Shown piece after piece: positions 19,701-27,985 of a DNA stretch of 64,000 nucleotides. The number at the start of each line of letters is the position of its first letter. The stretch's first letter is position 1. Position numbers and translations under genes: made by a program. The stretch is taken from assembly GCF_000963695.1 (NCBI RefSeq), contig NZ_LAJX01000029.1, positions 1 to 64,000 on the forward strand. Direction: 5' to 3'. This DNA is from Methylocucumis oryzae (GTDB lineage Bacteria > Pseudomonadota > Gammaproteobacteria > Methylococcales > Methylomonadaceae). The notes below the pieces were generated by a model. That model was given only the letters and a program-made list of their open reading frames with translations. It was not told where the DNA came from and searched no databases.

Positions 19701-22239
19701 CAACGGCTTTATGGATGCTTATTGCCAATACCGTAACCAACTCAGCCAAGATGCGTCGTTAGCCAGTGAGCAAAAGCCTCACGGTATCACGTTAACGATT
19801 AATTGGCCGTTATGGGCCGACGGCGGCATGAGCGTGCCAGAAACCGTGAAACGGCAAATGTGGACGAGTGCGGGCATAACACCGCTTAGCACGGAACTAG
19901 GTTTACGCGCATTTAACCAAATAGTAGCGTCAGCACTTACGCAAACCCTAGTATTAGCCGGTGACTTAACCAAGTTACGCGCAGGGTTAGTAACACCAAC
20001 GCCTAAACCGGTAAGCCCAGCGCCTATTAAACCCAGTACCGAAACACTGGAAAGCCAAGTAGTTAGCTATTTAAAAGCGTTGCTCAGCGAGCTGTTAAAA
20101 CTACCTGCCCACCGTATTGATGAGCACAGCCCATTAGAGAGTTACGGCGTTAATTCGGTGGTCGCATTAAGCTTAACGAATGAACTGGAAAACCATTTAG
20201 GTAGCTTGCCTAAAACCTTATTCTTTGAATACCCAAGCTTAGCGCAAGTCAGCGCTTATCTGGCTAGCACATATCGCCAAGCGTTACACGATGGTTTAGG
20301 TTTAACCGACTACACGGAGGATAAGTCAACTATAGCTACGCCCACCGAACCTAAGCCATTAGCAACAGAACAAACGAACGCCGACATCGCCATTATCGGC
20401 TTAGGTGGACACTTGCCAAATGCCGACACGCTAGAACAATTTTGGCAACATTTGCTTAATGGCGAGAGTAGCATCACCGAAATACCCGCCAGCCGTTGGG
20501 ATTGGCAAGTGCTAGCCGATACAGCGCATACCCGTTGTCATTGGGGTAGTTTTATCAATAATGTCGCAGCGTTCGACCCGTTATTTTTTAATATCACGCC
20601 TAAAGATGCGCCTTACATAGACCCTATGGAACGACTGTTCTTAGAAACCGTTTGGCAAGTGTTAGAGCGTTCCGGCCAATTAGGCGAGCGCTTAAGCCAG
20701 TGTTATCAACAGCAAGTCGGTGTCTTCGTGGGCGCGATGTATCAACATTATCGAGACTGGCTGGCGGATTCTGAGCAGCCTAGCAGCTTATTATCATCGT
20801 TTAGCGCTATCGCCAATCGTGTATCGTATTTTTTTAATTTTCAAGGCCCTAGCGTCGCAGTAGACACCATGTGTTCATCGACTGGTATTGCCTTGCACAT
20901 GGCCTGTACCAGCTTGCTGAATGGTGAAATCAAGCTAGCTATTGTTGGTGGCGTTAATTTATCGTTACATCCAAATAAATACCAAGGCTTAAATCAAGCG
21001 CAATTAGCGGCGAGTCGCGCAGACAGTATCAGTTTTGCCGACGGTGATGGTTATATTCCAGCGGAAGCGGTCGGTGCAATCGTGTTAAAACCGTTAACAG
21101 CGGCCATAGCGGAAGGCGATGAGATATTAGCCGTGATTAAAGCCACTGCCGTTAATCATGCGGGACAAGGCTCAGGCTTTGCCACACCTAATCCAGCAGC
21201 ACAAGCCGAGCTGATACAAGCGTGTTTGGACAAAGCCCAAGTTTCCGCCAACACGATAAGCTATGTCGAAGCTGCGGCTAATGGCATGGCCTTAGCGGAT
21301 GCCTTGGAATTCAGCGCGTTGCGCAAAGTCTTTGCCAATACAACGACACCTTGCGCGCTAGGCTCAGTTAAAGCGCTAATCGGCCATGCTGAAGCGGCTT
21401 CGGGCTTTACCCAACTGGCTAAAACTGTATTGCAATTGCAACATCAACACATCACACCGATTCCTGAACCGACTCGCACTAACCCTGCGATAGCGTTAAC
21501 TGATACGTGTTTTTATTGGCCGCGTCAATCAAGCCCTTGGCCATCTAATGGCACTGAGCCGAGGCGAGTATTAATCAATTCGTTTGGTGCCGGTGGCTCA
21601 AATGCCTGCATACTTGTTGAGGAATTCATTAAGCCAGAACATATAATCGCTAACGATGATACCCCCGCACTGTGCCTGTTCTCCGCTAAAACCCAAGCGC
21701 AACTCAGCGCAATTATTCAGCAGTTCATCGCTTATTTACAGAAAACAAAGGTTAATCTGGCCGATTTAGCTTATACCTTACAAGCAGCACGTCAGCACAT
21801 GACGTTGCGCTTAGCCATTATTGCCAGCAATCAAGACGATTTATTAGCCCAATTACACGCGTATTTATCAGGACAAACCGAGGCGTTATTCATAGGCGAT
21901 ATGCATAACGACACGACAGCCATTAAACAAAATATTGCGGTTGACGATGGCTTGGAACGCTTAGCACAAGCGTTTCAACAACAAGACTGGTCAACCTTGG
22001 CGTATTACTGGGTGAATGGTGTGGCGCTGCCTTGGCTAAGCTATTACCGCGCTGAACCGCGTGGCTTGCTCACTTCGTTACCGGCTTATCCATTATCCAC
22101 AGAATGCTATTGGCTAACGTTACCCCCGCCGATTAATGAGCTGTCAACCAATAACACGCCAGCATTACACCCGCGTTTTTGCCTCCCGAACTGCAAAGAA
22201 GTTCAGTCTGCATTCCCACGCAAAGCGTGGGAACGATGA
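16711..22239 (+). CDS. PKS segment 6: KS3, KR, ACP, non-elongating KS4
   Basis: The ACP end (LSKTLFFEYQTL) leads into KS3 with an intact triad (VDTMCSSSL, EAHGTGT, KSNIGH). The linker ends in VPTYPF. A ketoreductase follows (TGGAGGLG near 19270, LFSSVAAFG, ADYAAANG), then an ACP with Ser at 20155-20157 in GVNSV. KS4 keeps the Cys (20872-20874) and the second His (21385-21387), but the first catalytic His motif EAHGTGT reads EAAANGM, with Ala at 21274-21276. This is the mark of a condensation-incompetent KS0. The frame stops inside a palindromic repeat (22188-22233); removing one T at 22176-22180 reads through it. Confidence 0.87.
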   Translation, partial: LSKTLFFEYQTLAELTDYLLSQHRARFQTLLNTPPSLPALKPVDKTQAVSTLPQPAPIPVNTPHSGCLDIAIIGLAGRYPKALDVNEYWQNLRNGRNCISEIPPERWAWQQFYNADRSQHHGHYSKWGGFIDGVDQFDALFFNISPREAEAIDPQERLFLQHAWLALEDAGYTPSDLQQLVNTLQPELPAQVGVYAGVMYSEYQLLSINQPDTVASASYASIANRVSYFLNLHGPSLTVDTMCSSSLTAIHLACQDLAQGRTDLAIAGGVNVSVHPNKYSMLSRGQFISSLGQCQSFGVGGDGYIPGEGVGVVVLKRLAEAERDGDNIYGVIKGSALNHGGKTNGYSVPNPKAQTAVIRQAMRQAHVKADAISYIEAHGTGTQLGDPIEITGLTKAFQQDGVTGSCRIGSAKSNIGHCESAAGIAGLTKVLLQLKHHEIAPSLHAETLNPNIDFAATPFIVNQQLTAWEKPVVNGETLTRIAGLSSFGAGGANAHIIIAEYDSPTVTSEPVATPQLIVLSANTEAQRTAYAQSLLAWLDNNANNTALTLANLAYSLSTGRMAMSKRLAIIAEDLTGLRQQLLDFLAQPEQAQPIQGIYVGIDDDIETVAHEQVSTWFNSHELALLADYWRQGGVIAWRELYSGKRLTRLNVPTYPFANERHWLSVANTTPDSTPMLSEHGLLLLTPIWQATALNESSPVQHYAARLLVTVGIAEFADSIELKIDSTDLVTSYQQTVVALSSQLQNLLKHNPNGQLLCQVLIPGLGYADSLQIFAGLAGLLATVSQENPRLTTQLIALEQQAKAHDLVSLLAQHSNSGFIRCQNNQFLRQTWQEAALIPNTTPLWRQGGVYLITGGAGGLGLIIAEAIAKQCPNLVLLLTGRRSLDHDDACFKSLADLGTHFEYHALDVADEPAVSAFIAEIKQRYQTINGIIHAAGITHDQAFITKSEQTLLAVLAPKVQGLVNLDLATRGLDLDWLVLFSSVAAFGNPGQADYAAANGFMDAYCQYRNQLSQDASLASEQKPHGITLTINWPLWADGGMSVPETVKRQMWTSAGITPLSTELGLRAFNQIVASALTQTLVLAGDLTKLRAGLVTPTPKPVSPAPIKPSTETLESQVVSYLKALLSELLKLPAHRIDEHSPLESYGVNSVVALSLTNELENHLGSLPKTLFFEYPSLAQVSAYLASTYRQALHDGLGLTDYTEDKSTIATPTEPKPLATEQTNADIAIIGLGGHLPNADTLEQFWQHLLNGESSITEIPASRWDWQVLADTAHTRCHWGSFINNVAAFDPLFFNITPKDAPYIDPMERLFLETVWQVLERSGQLGERLSQCYQQQVGVFVGAMYQHYRDWLADSEQPSSLLSSFSAIANRVSYFFNFQGPSVAVDTMCSSTGIALHMACTSLLNGEIKLAIVGGVNLSLHPNKYQGLNQAQLAASRADSISFADGDGYIPAEAVGAIVLKPLTAAIAEGDEILAVIKATAVNHAGQGSGFATPNPAAQAELIQACLDKAQVSANTISYVEAAANGMALADALEFSALRKVFANTTTPCALGSVKALIGHAEAASGFTQLAKTVLQLQHQHITPIPEPTRTNPAIALTDTCFYWPRQSSPWPSNGTEPRRVLINSFGAGGSNACILVEEFIKPEHIIANDDTPALCLFSAKTQAQLSAIIQQFIAYLQKTKVNLADLAYTLQAARQHMTLRLAIIASNQDDLLAQLHAYLSGQTEALFIGDMHNDTTAIKQNIAVDDGLERLAQAFQQQDWSTLAYYWVNGVALPWLSYYRAEPRGLLTSLPAYPLSTECYWLTLPPPINELSTNNTPALHPRFCLPNCKEVQSAFPRKAWER

Positions 22240-22477
22240 AACCGATATTCACCAATTTTTAACCTCGTATTTAACCAGTGAATTACTGATTCCGGCCGAG
22301 CAAATACAACCGGCTAAACCTCTAGCAGACTATGGCATTCATTCTATAGCCGCCGTGCAATTATTAAAACGCCGTCAGTGGTTTTATTGGCGTCGCAATA
22401 CCTGGACGGGCATTATTAGAGCACCCCACGCTAAACGCGTTAGCAGACTATATCGAAGGCTTGCTGCACACCTCTAG
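22181..22477 (+). CDS. PKS segment 7: repeat-derived linker and ACP after KS4
   Basis: In this frame the palindromic repeat is translated without a stop as a basic linker (FASRTAKKFSLHSHAKRGND), then an acyl carrier domain begins: DIHQFLTSYLTSELL, with phosphopantetheine Ser in YGIHSIAAVQLLK. Frame is lost at AAAAC 22366-22370; removing one base gives AVSGFIGVAIPGRALLEHP, the normal ACP end. This ACP presumably presents the chain to the condensation domain that follows. Confidence 0.75.
   Translation, partial: ASRTAKKFSLHSHAKRGNDETDIHQFLTSYLTSELLIPAEQIQPAKPLADYGIHSIAAVQLLKRRQWFYWRRNTWTGIIRAPHAKRVSRLYRRLAAHL
22188..22233. repeat. REP-like palindrome inserted in the PKS coding sequence
   Basis: A hairpin with 9-bp perfect arms, TTCCCACGC-aaa-GCGTGGGAA (22213-22233), is preceded by a weaker one, GAACT/AGTTC (22188-22204). 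This type of palindrome is normally extragenic. Here it lies in the linker between KS4 and the following ACP. Confidence 0.8.
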
Positions 22478-24233
22478 CGAAGCAATACAACCTGACGTTA
22501 ATGAAACCCATGATATAGAGCAGACTGTTGAACAAGCCGCTGTCGATAACCTAACCACACGTCAGCCGTTATCAGAAGGTCAAAAAGGCTTATGGGTATT
22601 ACAAAAAATGCATCCTGAATCCAGTGCTTACAATGTACCCATCGCATTTAGCTGGCGACAACCGGTAGATATAGCTGTTTTAGCGCAATGCTATCAGTAT
22701 TTATTAACCACCTTCCCTATTTTGACCACGCGCATTATCGAAGAGCAAGGCGAACTGTATCAAATCACTCGCGCCCCTGATCTAAGCGCTTTCAGGCATG
22801 AAAATGCCGACGAACTCAGCGAAGCACACCTACAACAACGGCTACAAACGTTAAGCAAGCAAACGTTTAATCTGGAGCAAGAGTCATTGTTTAGAATGAC
22901 AGTGTGGACGAGTCGGCAACAGCCAACTACGGTATTACTGGTGTTACACCATATTATTACTGACGGTCGTTCCTCGGCGCTGTTATTATCAGCGCTAGTT
23001 AATGCTTATCATGCCTTCATTAATGACGAGCTGCCACAAAGTTTACCGCAGCCGGTAAGCCGTTATTATGATTTCGTCAATGCCCAACAACAGATGCTAA
23101 TCACTGCCGAGGGACAAGCGCATTTAACGTACTGGCAACAGCAGCTCAGCGAGCTACCACACCTAGACTTAGCCTACGATTATCCAATCACTGCCAACAA
23201 AACCAGCAAAGGCCAAAGCGTACATTCATCGGTTCCACCGTTGCTAACGCGCCAGCTAAAAGCGCTCGCCAACGAACATAAGACCTCGCTGTCCGACGTC
23301 TTACTAAGCGCCTTTTTTGTCTTATTATTCCGTTATACCGGACAAACCGATATGGGCTTAGGTATGCCTACCTTAGGACGCCACGATAAACGTTATGACG
23401 AGATATTAGGCTATTTTGTTAATATGATGGTGGTACGCGCTCAGCTTAAGCCACAACAAACGTTTAGTGAGTTAATCAAAGCGCTACAGCTCACCGTTAT
23501 CGACGGTTTAGACCATGCAGCCTATCCATTCCCTGCGCTGGTTCGGACATTAACACATCAATCACCGTTGTATCAGGTGGCATTTGCTTACCAAAACTTT
23601 GCCCCAGGCCATGACAATGGCTGGTTACCAGAGCTTGAGTTTAATCCTGATATACGGCAAGAAGGCGCTGACGCACTCGGCCTGGAAATTTATGAGCAAG
23701 CCGGTGGCTTACAATTAAGCATGGATTTTGATGCGAATATCTTTAATGAATCTTCTGTCTTGGCACTCTTAAAACATTACACCATTCTATTAGCCGAACT
23801 GGTGAAAAATCCAGAGCGTGCGCTCAGCGACTACGACGTATTAACACAAGTCGAACAACGTTTAATTCTCAATGAATGGAATCATACGCCTAAACCGAAT
23901 GACTTAAACGTTACCGAACAAACGCTGCCCGAACTGTTTCAGCAACAGGCCAAACACACGCCTAAGCGTATCGCACTCATCGCCGGCAAACAGTCTATTA
24001 GTTATAAAGAGCTACATCAGGCCGTTCGGCAGTTAACACGCCAATTACTAAAACTCACAGTAAAACCAGGCGATGTCGTTGCCGTCAGCCTTAACCGCTC
24101 ACCTGAAGCCGTTATAAGCTTGCTCGCGGTCTTTCAAGCCGGTGCGATTTATTTACCGATAGACCCAGACTTACCGGCTGCACGCATTGAAGTCATGATA
24201 AACCCGTGCTGGCGCGCGCTTATTAGTGACTGA
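22371..24233 (+). CDS. NRPS segment 8: condensation domain and start of adenylation domain
   Basis: After the ACP end (LNALADYIEGLL) comes a condensation domain with RQPLSEGQKGLW and the catalytic HHIITDG motif (H-H-x3-D-G intact), through LGYFVNMM and PLYQVAF. An adenylation domain then begins (LPELFQQQAKHTPKRIALI, ISYKELHQAVRQL, AGAIYLPIDPDLP). Frame is lost at CCC 24203-24205; removing one C gives INRAGARLLVTDSRID. This module condenses the polyketide acyl chain with an aminoacyl thioester. Confidence 0.87.
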   Translation, partial: AVSGFIGVAIPGRALLEHPTLNALADYIEGLLHTSSEAIQPDVNETHDIEQTVEQAAVDNLTTRQPLSEGQKGLWVLQKMHPESSAYNVPIAFSWRQPVDIAVLAQCYQYLLTTFPILTTRIIEEQGELYQITRAPDLSAFRHENADELSEAHLQQRLQTLSKQTFNLEQESLFRMTVWTSRQQPTTVLLVLHHIITDGRSSALLLSALVNAYHAFINDELPQSLPQPVSRYYDFVNAQQQMLITAEGQAHLTYWQQQLSELPHLDLAYDYPITANKTSKGQSVHSSVPPLLTRQLKALANEHKTSLSDVLLSAFFVLLFRYTGQTDMGLGMPTLGRHDKRYDEILGYFVNMMVVRAQLKPQQTFSELIKALQLTVIDGLDHAAYPFPALVRTLTHQSPLYQVAFAYQNFAPGHDNGWLPELEFNPDIRQEGADALGLEIYEQAGGLQLSMDFDANIFNESSVLALLKHYTILLAELVKNPERALSDYDVLTQVEQRLILNEWNHTPKPNDLNVTEQTLPELFQQQAKHTPKRIALIAGKQSISYKELHQAVRQLTRQLLKLTVKPGDVVAVSLNRSPEAVISLLAVFQAGAIYLPIDPDLPAARIEVMINPCWRALISD

Positions 24234-26487
24234 TAGCCGTATCGATACCGCTAATGTATTAACGACGCCTATCGAAACGCTCTACTTAGACCTGATACGC
24301 TCTGGCATCAACACCGACTTATTCAAAAGCCCTCCGGCTATACAACCAGACCAGGTAGCCTATTTGCTGTATACCTCAGGGACTACCGGCGAACCTAAAG
24401 CCGTGGCCGTATCACACGCCGCCTTAAGTCAGCATTGCCAAACCGTCAAACACTATTATCAACTCACAGAGCAAGACCGCATCTTGCATTTTGCACCATT
24501 TAGCGTCGATGCCTCATTAGAACAACTACTACCCGGCTTAATCACAGGCGCGACGATTATTTTACGAGACGAAGACTTAGGCTCAGCCCAGCAGTTTTTA
24601 CAACAACTTAATATACTCAGCGTCAGCGTGCTGGATTTACCACCAGCATTCTGGCATGAATTATTATCAACCAGCCAACCACCGGCATTACCCAAATTAC
24701 GCTTAATTATCACCGGTGGCGAAGCACTTAAACGCGATACTTATGAGCGCTGGCGTCACAGCCCATACGCCAATATCCGTTGGCTAAACGCCTATGGCCC
24801 TACGGAAACCACGATTACGAGCACTCTGCACCAACTAGGCGATGCGCAAGACGAACGTGACACCAAAGCGTTTTTACCGATTGGTCGTCCACTACCTGGC
24901 GAAACCGTTTATATCTTAGATGCTTATGGCAATCCGGTTCCGCCTGGCGTCGCCGGTGAATTGCACATAGGCGGTCACAGTCTGGCTTTAGGCTATTGGC
25001 AGCAACCCGAGCTAACCGCAGAAAAATTCATCTCGCACCGCTTATGTGAACATGGCTTGTTATATAAAACCGGCGATTTAGCGCATTGGCGTCAAGACGG
25101 CGTCATCGTGTACTTAGGCCGTACTGACCAACAAGTCAAATTACGCGGCTATCGCATAGAGTGTGCAGAAATCGAAGCCCGATTAAGTCAGCACACAAGC
25201 ATCGTAGAAAGCGCTGTCCTACTCGATACGGCTCACCAACTCAGCGCCTATTGTGTCGTCAAACCAGGATTTAACATTAATGCAACCGAGTTAACTGCGT
25301 TCTTAGCTGAAACGCTACCTAGCTACATGCTGCCAACTAATTTCATCACAGTAACAGAAATTGCTCGCACCGGCAGCGGCAAAATCAACCGTCAAGCCTT
25401 AAGCCAACTCGCCGCTAAGCGCCAAGAATCTACTGTTTTTATTGCGCCACAAACGGCAATGGAGCAACGTATCGCAGAGCTGTGGCAAGAGATACTCAAC
25501 CTGCCTCAAATCAGCATACATGATGATTTTTTTGACTTAGGTGGTCATTCGTTGCTAGCCGTGCGCTTACTGACAGCCTTACAACAAACTTTCGGTGTTG
25601 AATTATCGCTGTCCAAACTCTTGCAAACACCGACCATAAGCGCGATGGCGAAAAAGCTCAATACACTCAAACCTGTAGCCTGGACACCTATCGTCAGCTT
25701 ACAAAGCCAAGGCCAATATAGCCCAATCTTTTGCTTACACGCAGCGGGTGGTCATGTGTTAGCTTATCGCAAACTCGCTATGCAACTCGGCAAACACCAA
25801 CCGGTATTTGGCTTAGAATCCCCAGGACTTAACAATCAAGCACTGCCAACCCGTTTTGAGCAACTTGCCAGCTTTCACCTAAATGCGATACGCGGGCAAC
25901 AACCCCAAGGGCCTTATCATTTATTAGGCTGGTCATTAGGCGGTGTATTAGCGTATGAAATCGCCAGGCAACTACAAAGCCTAGGCGAAACCGTCGCTGT
26001 GCTGGCGTTAATCGACGCGTACACACCTAAGGCCTTGCAATTAATCGATACTGATATTAACCAACTACTTTCTGCGCAAGACGACCCGGAGTTAGTGCTC
26101 TTGCATCATTTCGCCAAAGAATTAAACGTAAACTTAAGCCTAGAACATTGGCAAAACATTATCTTAAGCGACAACCGCATCGATTGTTTTATCGACCAAA
26201 TAAAAAGCAAAGACTCGCCAGTACAAGCGCTAAGCAAAAGCAAGCTCACCCAGCAAGTCCATGTTTATCAAGCCCATTGCCAATTACTAAACGCCTACCA
26301 ACCTAAACCTTATGCCGGCAATGCCCTATTGTTTGGTAACGAACAGCATTTAGACAATCATTGGCTAGAACTCATTACAGGCAATGTCACTATCGTCAAT
26401 ATCAACGCTGACCACTATGCGATGATGTCGGCAGGCAATACCGCCATCATCGCCAGTAAACTCAATGCTATAACGCATAATCGATAA
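24205..26487 (+). CDS. NRPS segment 9: adenylation domain, PCP and thioesterase
   Basis: The adenylation core motifs are present: LYTSGTTGEPKAV, NAYGPTETTI, GELHIGG, YKTGDLAHW and GKINR. By hand alignment to GrsA-PheA the binding-pocket residues read D-A-E-D-I-G-A-I-T; two acidic positions suggest a basic or polar substrate, but this is not a firm assignment. A peptidyl carrier domain has Ser 25549-25551 in LGGHSLL. A type I thioesterase has Ser 25933-25935 in GWSLGG, Asp 26014-26016 and His 26413-26415 in NADHYAM. Release could be hydrolysis or cyclisation. The stop overlaps the xthA 3' end by 20 bp, convergently. Confidence 0.88.
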   Translation, partial: RAGARLLVTDSRIDTANVLTTPIETLYLDLIRSGINTDLFKSPPAIQPDQVAYLLYTSGTTGEPKAVAVSHAALSQHCQTVKHYYQLTEQDRILHFAPFSVDASLEQLLPGLITGATIILRDEDLGSAQQFLQQLNILSVSVLDLPPAFWHELLSTSQPPALPKLRLIITGGEALKRDTYERWRHSPYANIRWLNAYGPTETTITSTLHQLGDAQDERDTKAFLPIGRPLPGETVYILDAYGNPVPPGVAGELHIGGHSLALGYWQQPELTAEKFISHRLCEHGLLYKTGDLAHWRQDGVIVYLGRTDQQVKLRGYRIECAEIEARLSQHTSIVESAVLLDTAHQLSAYCVVKPGFNINATELTAFLAETLPSYMLPTNFITVTEIARTGSGKINRQALSQLAAKRQESTVFIAPQTAMEQRIAELWQEILNLPQISIHDDFFDLGGHSLLAVRLLTALQQTFGVELSLSKLLQTPTISAMAKKLNTLKPVAWTPIVSLQSQGQYSPIFCLHAAGGHVLAYRKLAMQLGKHQPVFGLESPGLNNQALPTRFEQLASFHLNAIRGQQPQGPYHLLGWSLGGVLAYEIARQLQSLGETVAVLALIDAYTPKALQLIDTDINQLLSAQDDPELVLLHHFAKELNVNLSLEHWQNIILSDNRIDCFIDQIKSKDSPVQALSKSKLTQQVHVYQAHCQLLNAYQPKPYAGNALLFGNEQHLDNHWLELITGNVTIVNINADHYAMMSAGNTAIIASKLNAITHNR

Positions 26488-27239
26488 TAAGTGGCGCATG
26501 ATCGGAAAAAACGTTGCTCTTTATAAATCGAGCTAGCTAACACTTTATCTTTTAACGAAGCACTAATCAGATGATAATCAATACGCCACCCCACATTCTT
26601 GGCCCACGCTTGACCTCGATTAGACCACCACGTGTATTGCTCAGCATCTTGGTTAACCAATCTAAACGCGTCATACCAAAGCCCGGTGGCAAACAACTGT
26701 GTTAACCACTCGCGTTCTTCAGGTAAAAAACCAGAATTTTTTTGATTGCTACGCCAGTTTTTTAAATCGATTTCTTTATGGGCAATATTAATATCCCCGC
26801 AGATAATCACATCGCGCCCAGATTGCCCGCGTTGTTGCAAATACGGCGTAAACCTATCCATATATTGATATTTAATCGCTTGACGCTCGTCGCCTGACGT
26901 ACCTGATGGTAAATACAGCGAAACCACACTGAGATTACCAAAATTTTGCCTCGATAAAACGACCTTCATAATCAAAATCATCCCAACCTATACCGTATTG
27001 AACGTCATCAGGTTGCTGTAAACAATATAACGCGACGCCGCTATAACCTTTTTTTTGTGCGCGTCATGATAAAAACAGTGATAACCACGGGGATGAAAAC
27101 ATTCGGCACTGAGTTGGTCGATTTGAGCTTTGGTTTCTTGAATACACACCACATCGGCATGTTGTGCCAACATCCAAGAAAAAAATCCTTTGCGTTCGGC
27201 TGAGCGAATGCCGTTTGCATTTAACGTAATAATGCGCAT
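26468..27239 (-). CDS. xthA: Exodeoxyribonuclease III, three frameshifts
   Basis: The start is ATG 27239 (MRIITLNANGIRSAERKGFF). Restoring single bases in the T run 27049-27056, the T run 26944-26947 and the A run 26506-26511 gives one protein of about 255 residues ending DHAPLIIDYAL. Endonuclease/exonuclease/phosphatase-fold motifs are visible: the metal-ligand Glu in CIQETKA, the SLYLPSG segment, GDINIAH, and the terminal DHAP with the catalytic His. The enzyme acts on abasic sites and 3' ends in base excision repair. The 3' end overlaps the PKS stop convergently. Confidence 0.85.
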
Positions 27240-27322
27240 AGTAAAATAAGTTGCGAAAATGTAAGGGAAACCTTATTATACCTGGCTTTTTAAAGCTAAA
27301 GCCCGCAGGTAGTGATAACACT

Positions 27323-27523
27323 ATGAAACCAGATATTCATCCTAACTATAAACAAATTACCGTGACTTGCGGCTGTGGTAACACCTTCGTCACTGGTTCT
27401 GTCATCGGCAAAGATTTGTTAGTCGAAGTATGCTCCGCTTGCCATCCATTTTATACCGGCAAACAACGCGTTGTTGATACCGCTGGCCGAGTTGATAAAT
27501 TCCGTAAGAAATACGGTCGTTAA
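27323..27523 (+). CDS. rpmE: 50S ribosomal protein L31
   Basis: A 66-residue protein, [19 protein letters not shown], ending KFRKKYGR. It has the cysteines TCGCG and CSACHPF of the zinc-binding (C+) form of L31. The start is ATG 27323; an in-frame extension upstream has no family match. It binds the 50S central protuberance and bridges to 30S. It is monocistronic, with a hairpin shortly downstream. Confidence 0.95.
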   Translation: MKPDIHPNYKQITVTCGCGNTFVTGSVIGKDLLVEVCSACHPFYTGKQRVVDTAGRVDKFRKKYGR

Positions 27524-27544
27524 TACGCTAACAAGCATTGCTTT

Positions 27545-27565
27545 CCCTCTCCCTATCGGAGAGGG
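27545..27565 (+). terminator. Hairpin downstream of rpmE, possible terminator
   Basis: A perfect 8-bp stem, CCCTCTCC/GGAGAGGG, with a 5-base loop. It starts 22 bases after the rpmE stop. No T run follows, so it may be a repeat or a Rho-type end rather than an intrinsic terminator. Confidence 0.4.
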
Positions 27566-27985
27566 TTGCTATCAAAACCTCCTCCTGATAGACGGACAAC
27601 GTCACCTCGCAGAGTAGCCATCAAGGCAGACTCTTGCAACTAATACACGCGGAACAATCATGTTCGGTTAAGTCGTTTGTTTTCGTTGCTATACCATTTA
27701 CACCGATTCTCGCGTCGTATAAAGCATCACAGTTATATCTTTAATGCTAACATTGAAGCCATAGCTAAACCGATTCAACTGTCTTATTGAAAAATCATCT
27801 GAATAGATTAAATTCAGTTAGAATAGCGTTCGGCAATCTTATCACTCTTGCTCCAGCCTTTTTTCAATCCACTGCTAACCTGATGTGTTAATAAACAAGA
27901 TGCTGGGAAAAAAGCAAGATAGCCATCGCTGTCAACAATAACTTAATCTCTGTAGAAGAGAAGTTTTAGACTTGCAGGAAATGTA
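27566..27985. other. 420-bp intergenic region upstream of proC
   Basis: No gene is recognisable. In many gammaproteobacteria a yggS gene precedes proC; no yggS remnant is visible here. The proC ribosome-binding site GCAGGAAA is at its right end. Confidence 0.5.

Larger units (their letters stand above)
8321..26487 (+). other. Trans-AT-type PKS-NRPS biosynthetic locus
   Basis: One continuous assembly line of about 6,050 residues, interrupted by about eleven single-base indels. Domain order: ACP; KS1-DH-KR-ACP; KS2-(ACP-like)-DH-ACP; KS3-KR-ACP; KS4 (non-elongating)-ACP; C-A-PCP-TE. No KS is followed by an acyltransferase. Instead the KS linkers end in the PTYPF motif characteristic of trans-AT synthases, so malonyl units must be supplied by an acyltransferase outside the window. 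No enoylreductase, methyltransferase, phosphopantetheinyl transferase, transporter or regulator is adjacent. All breaks restore the same protein order, so I treat it as one gene and list the observed frame segments separately. Confidence 0.85.

Noticed and set aside
8321-26487. Acyltransferase domains hidden in the KS linkers
   Set aside because: No GHSxG-type AT motif occurs between any KS and the next domain; the only GxSxG motif is the terminal thioesterase GWSLGG.
26415-27239. Two separate nuclease-like genes instead of one xthA
   Set aside because: The pieces are adjacent parts of a single ExoIII sequence joined by one-base corrections at homopolymers.
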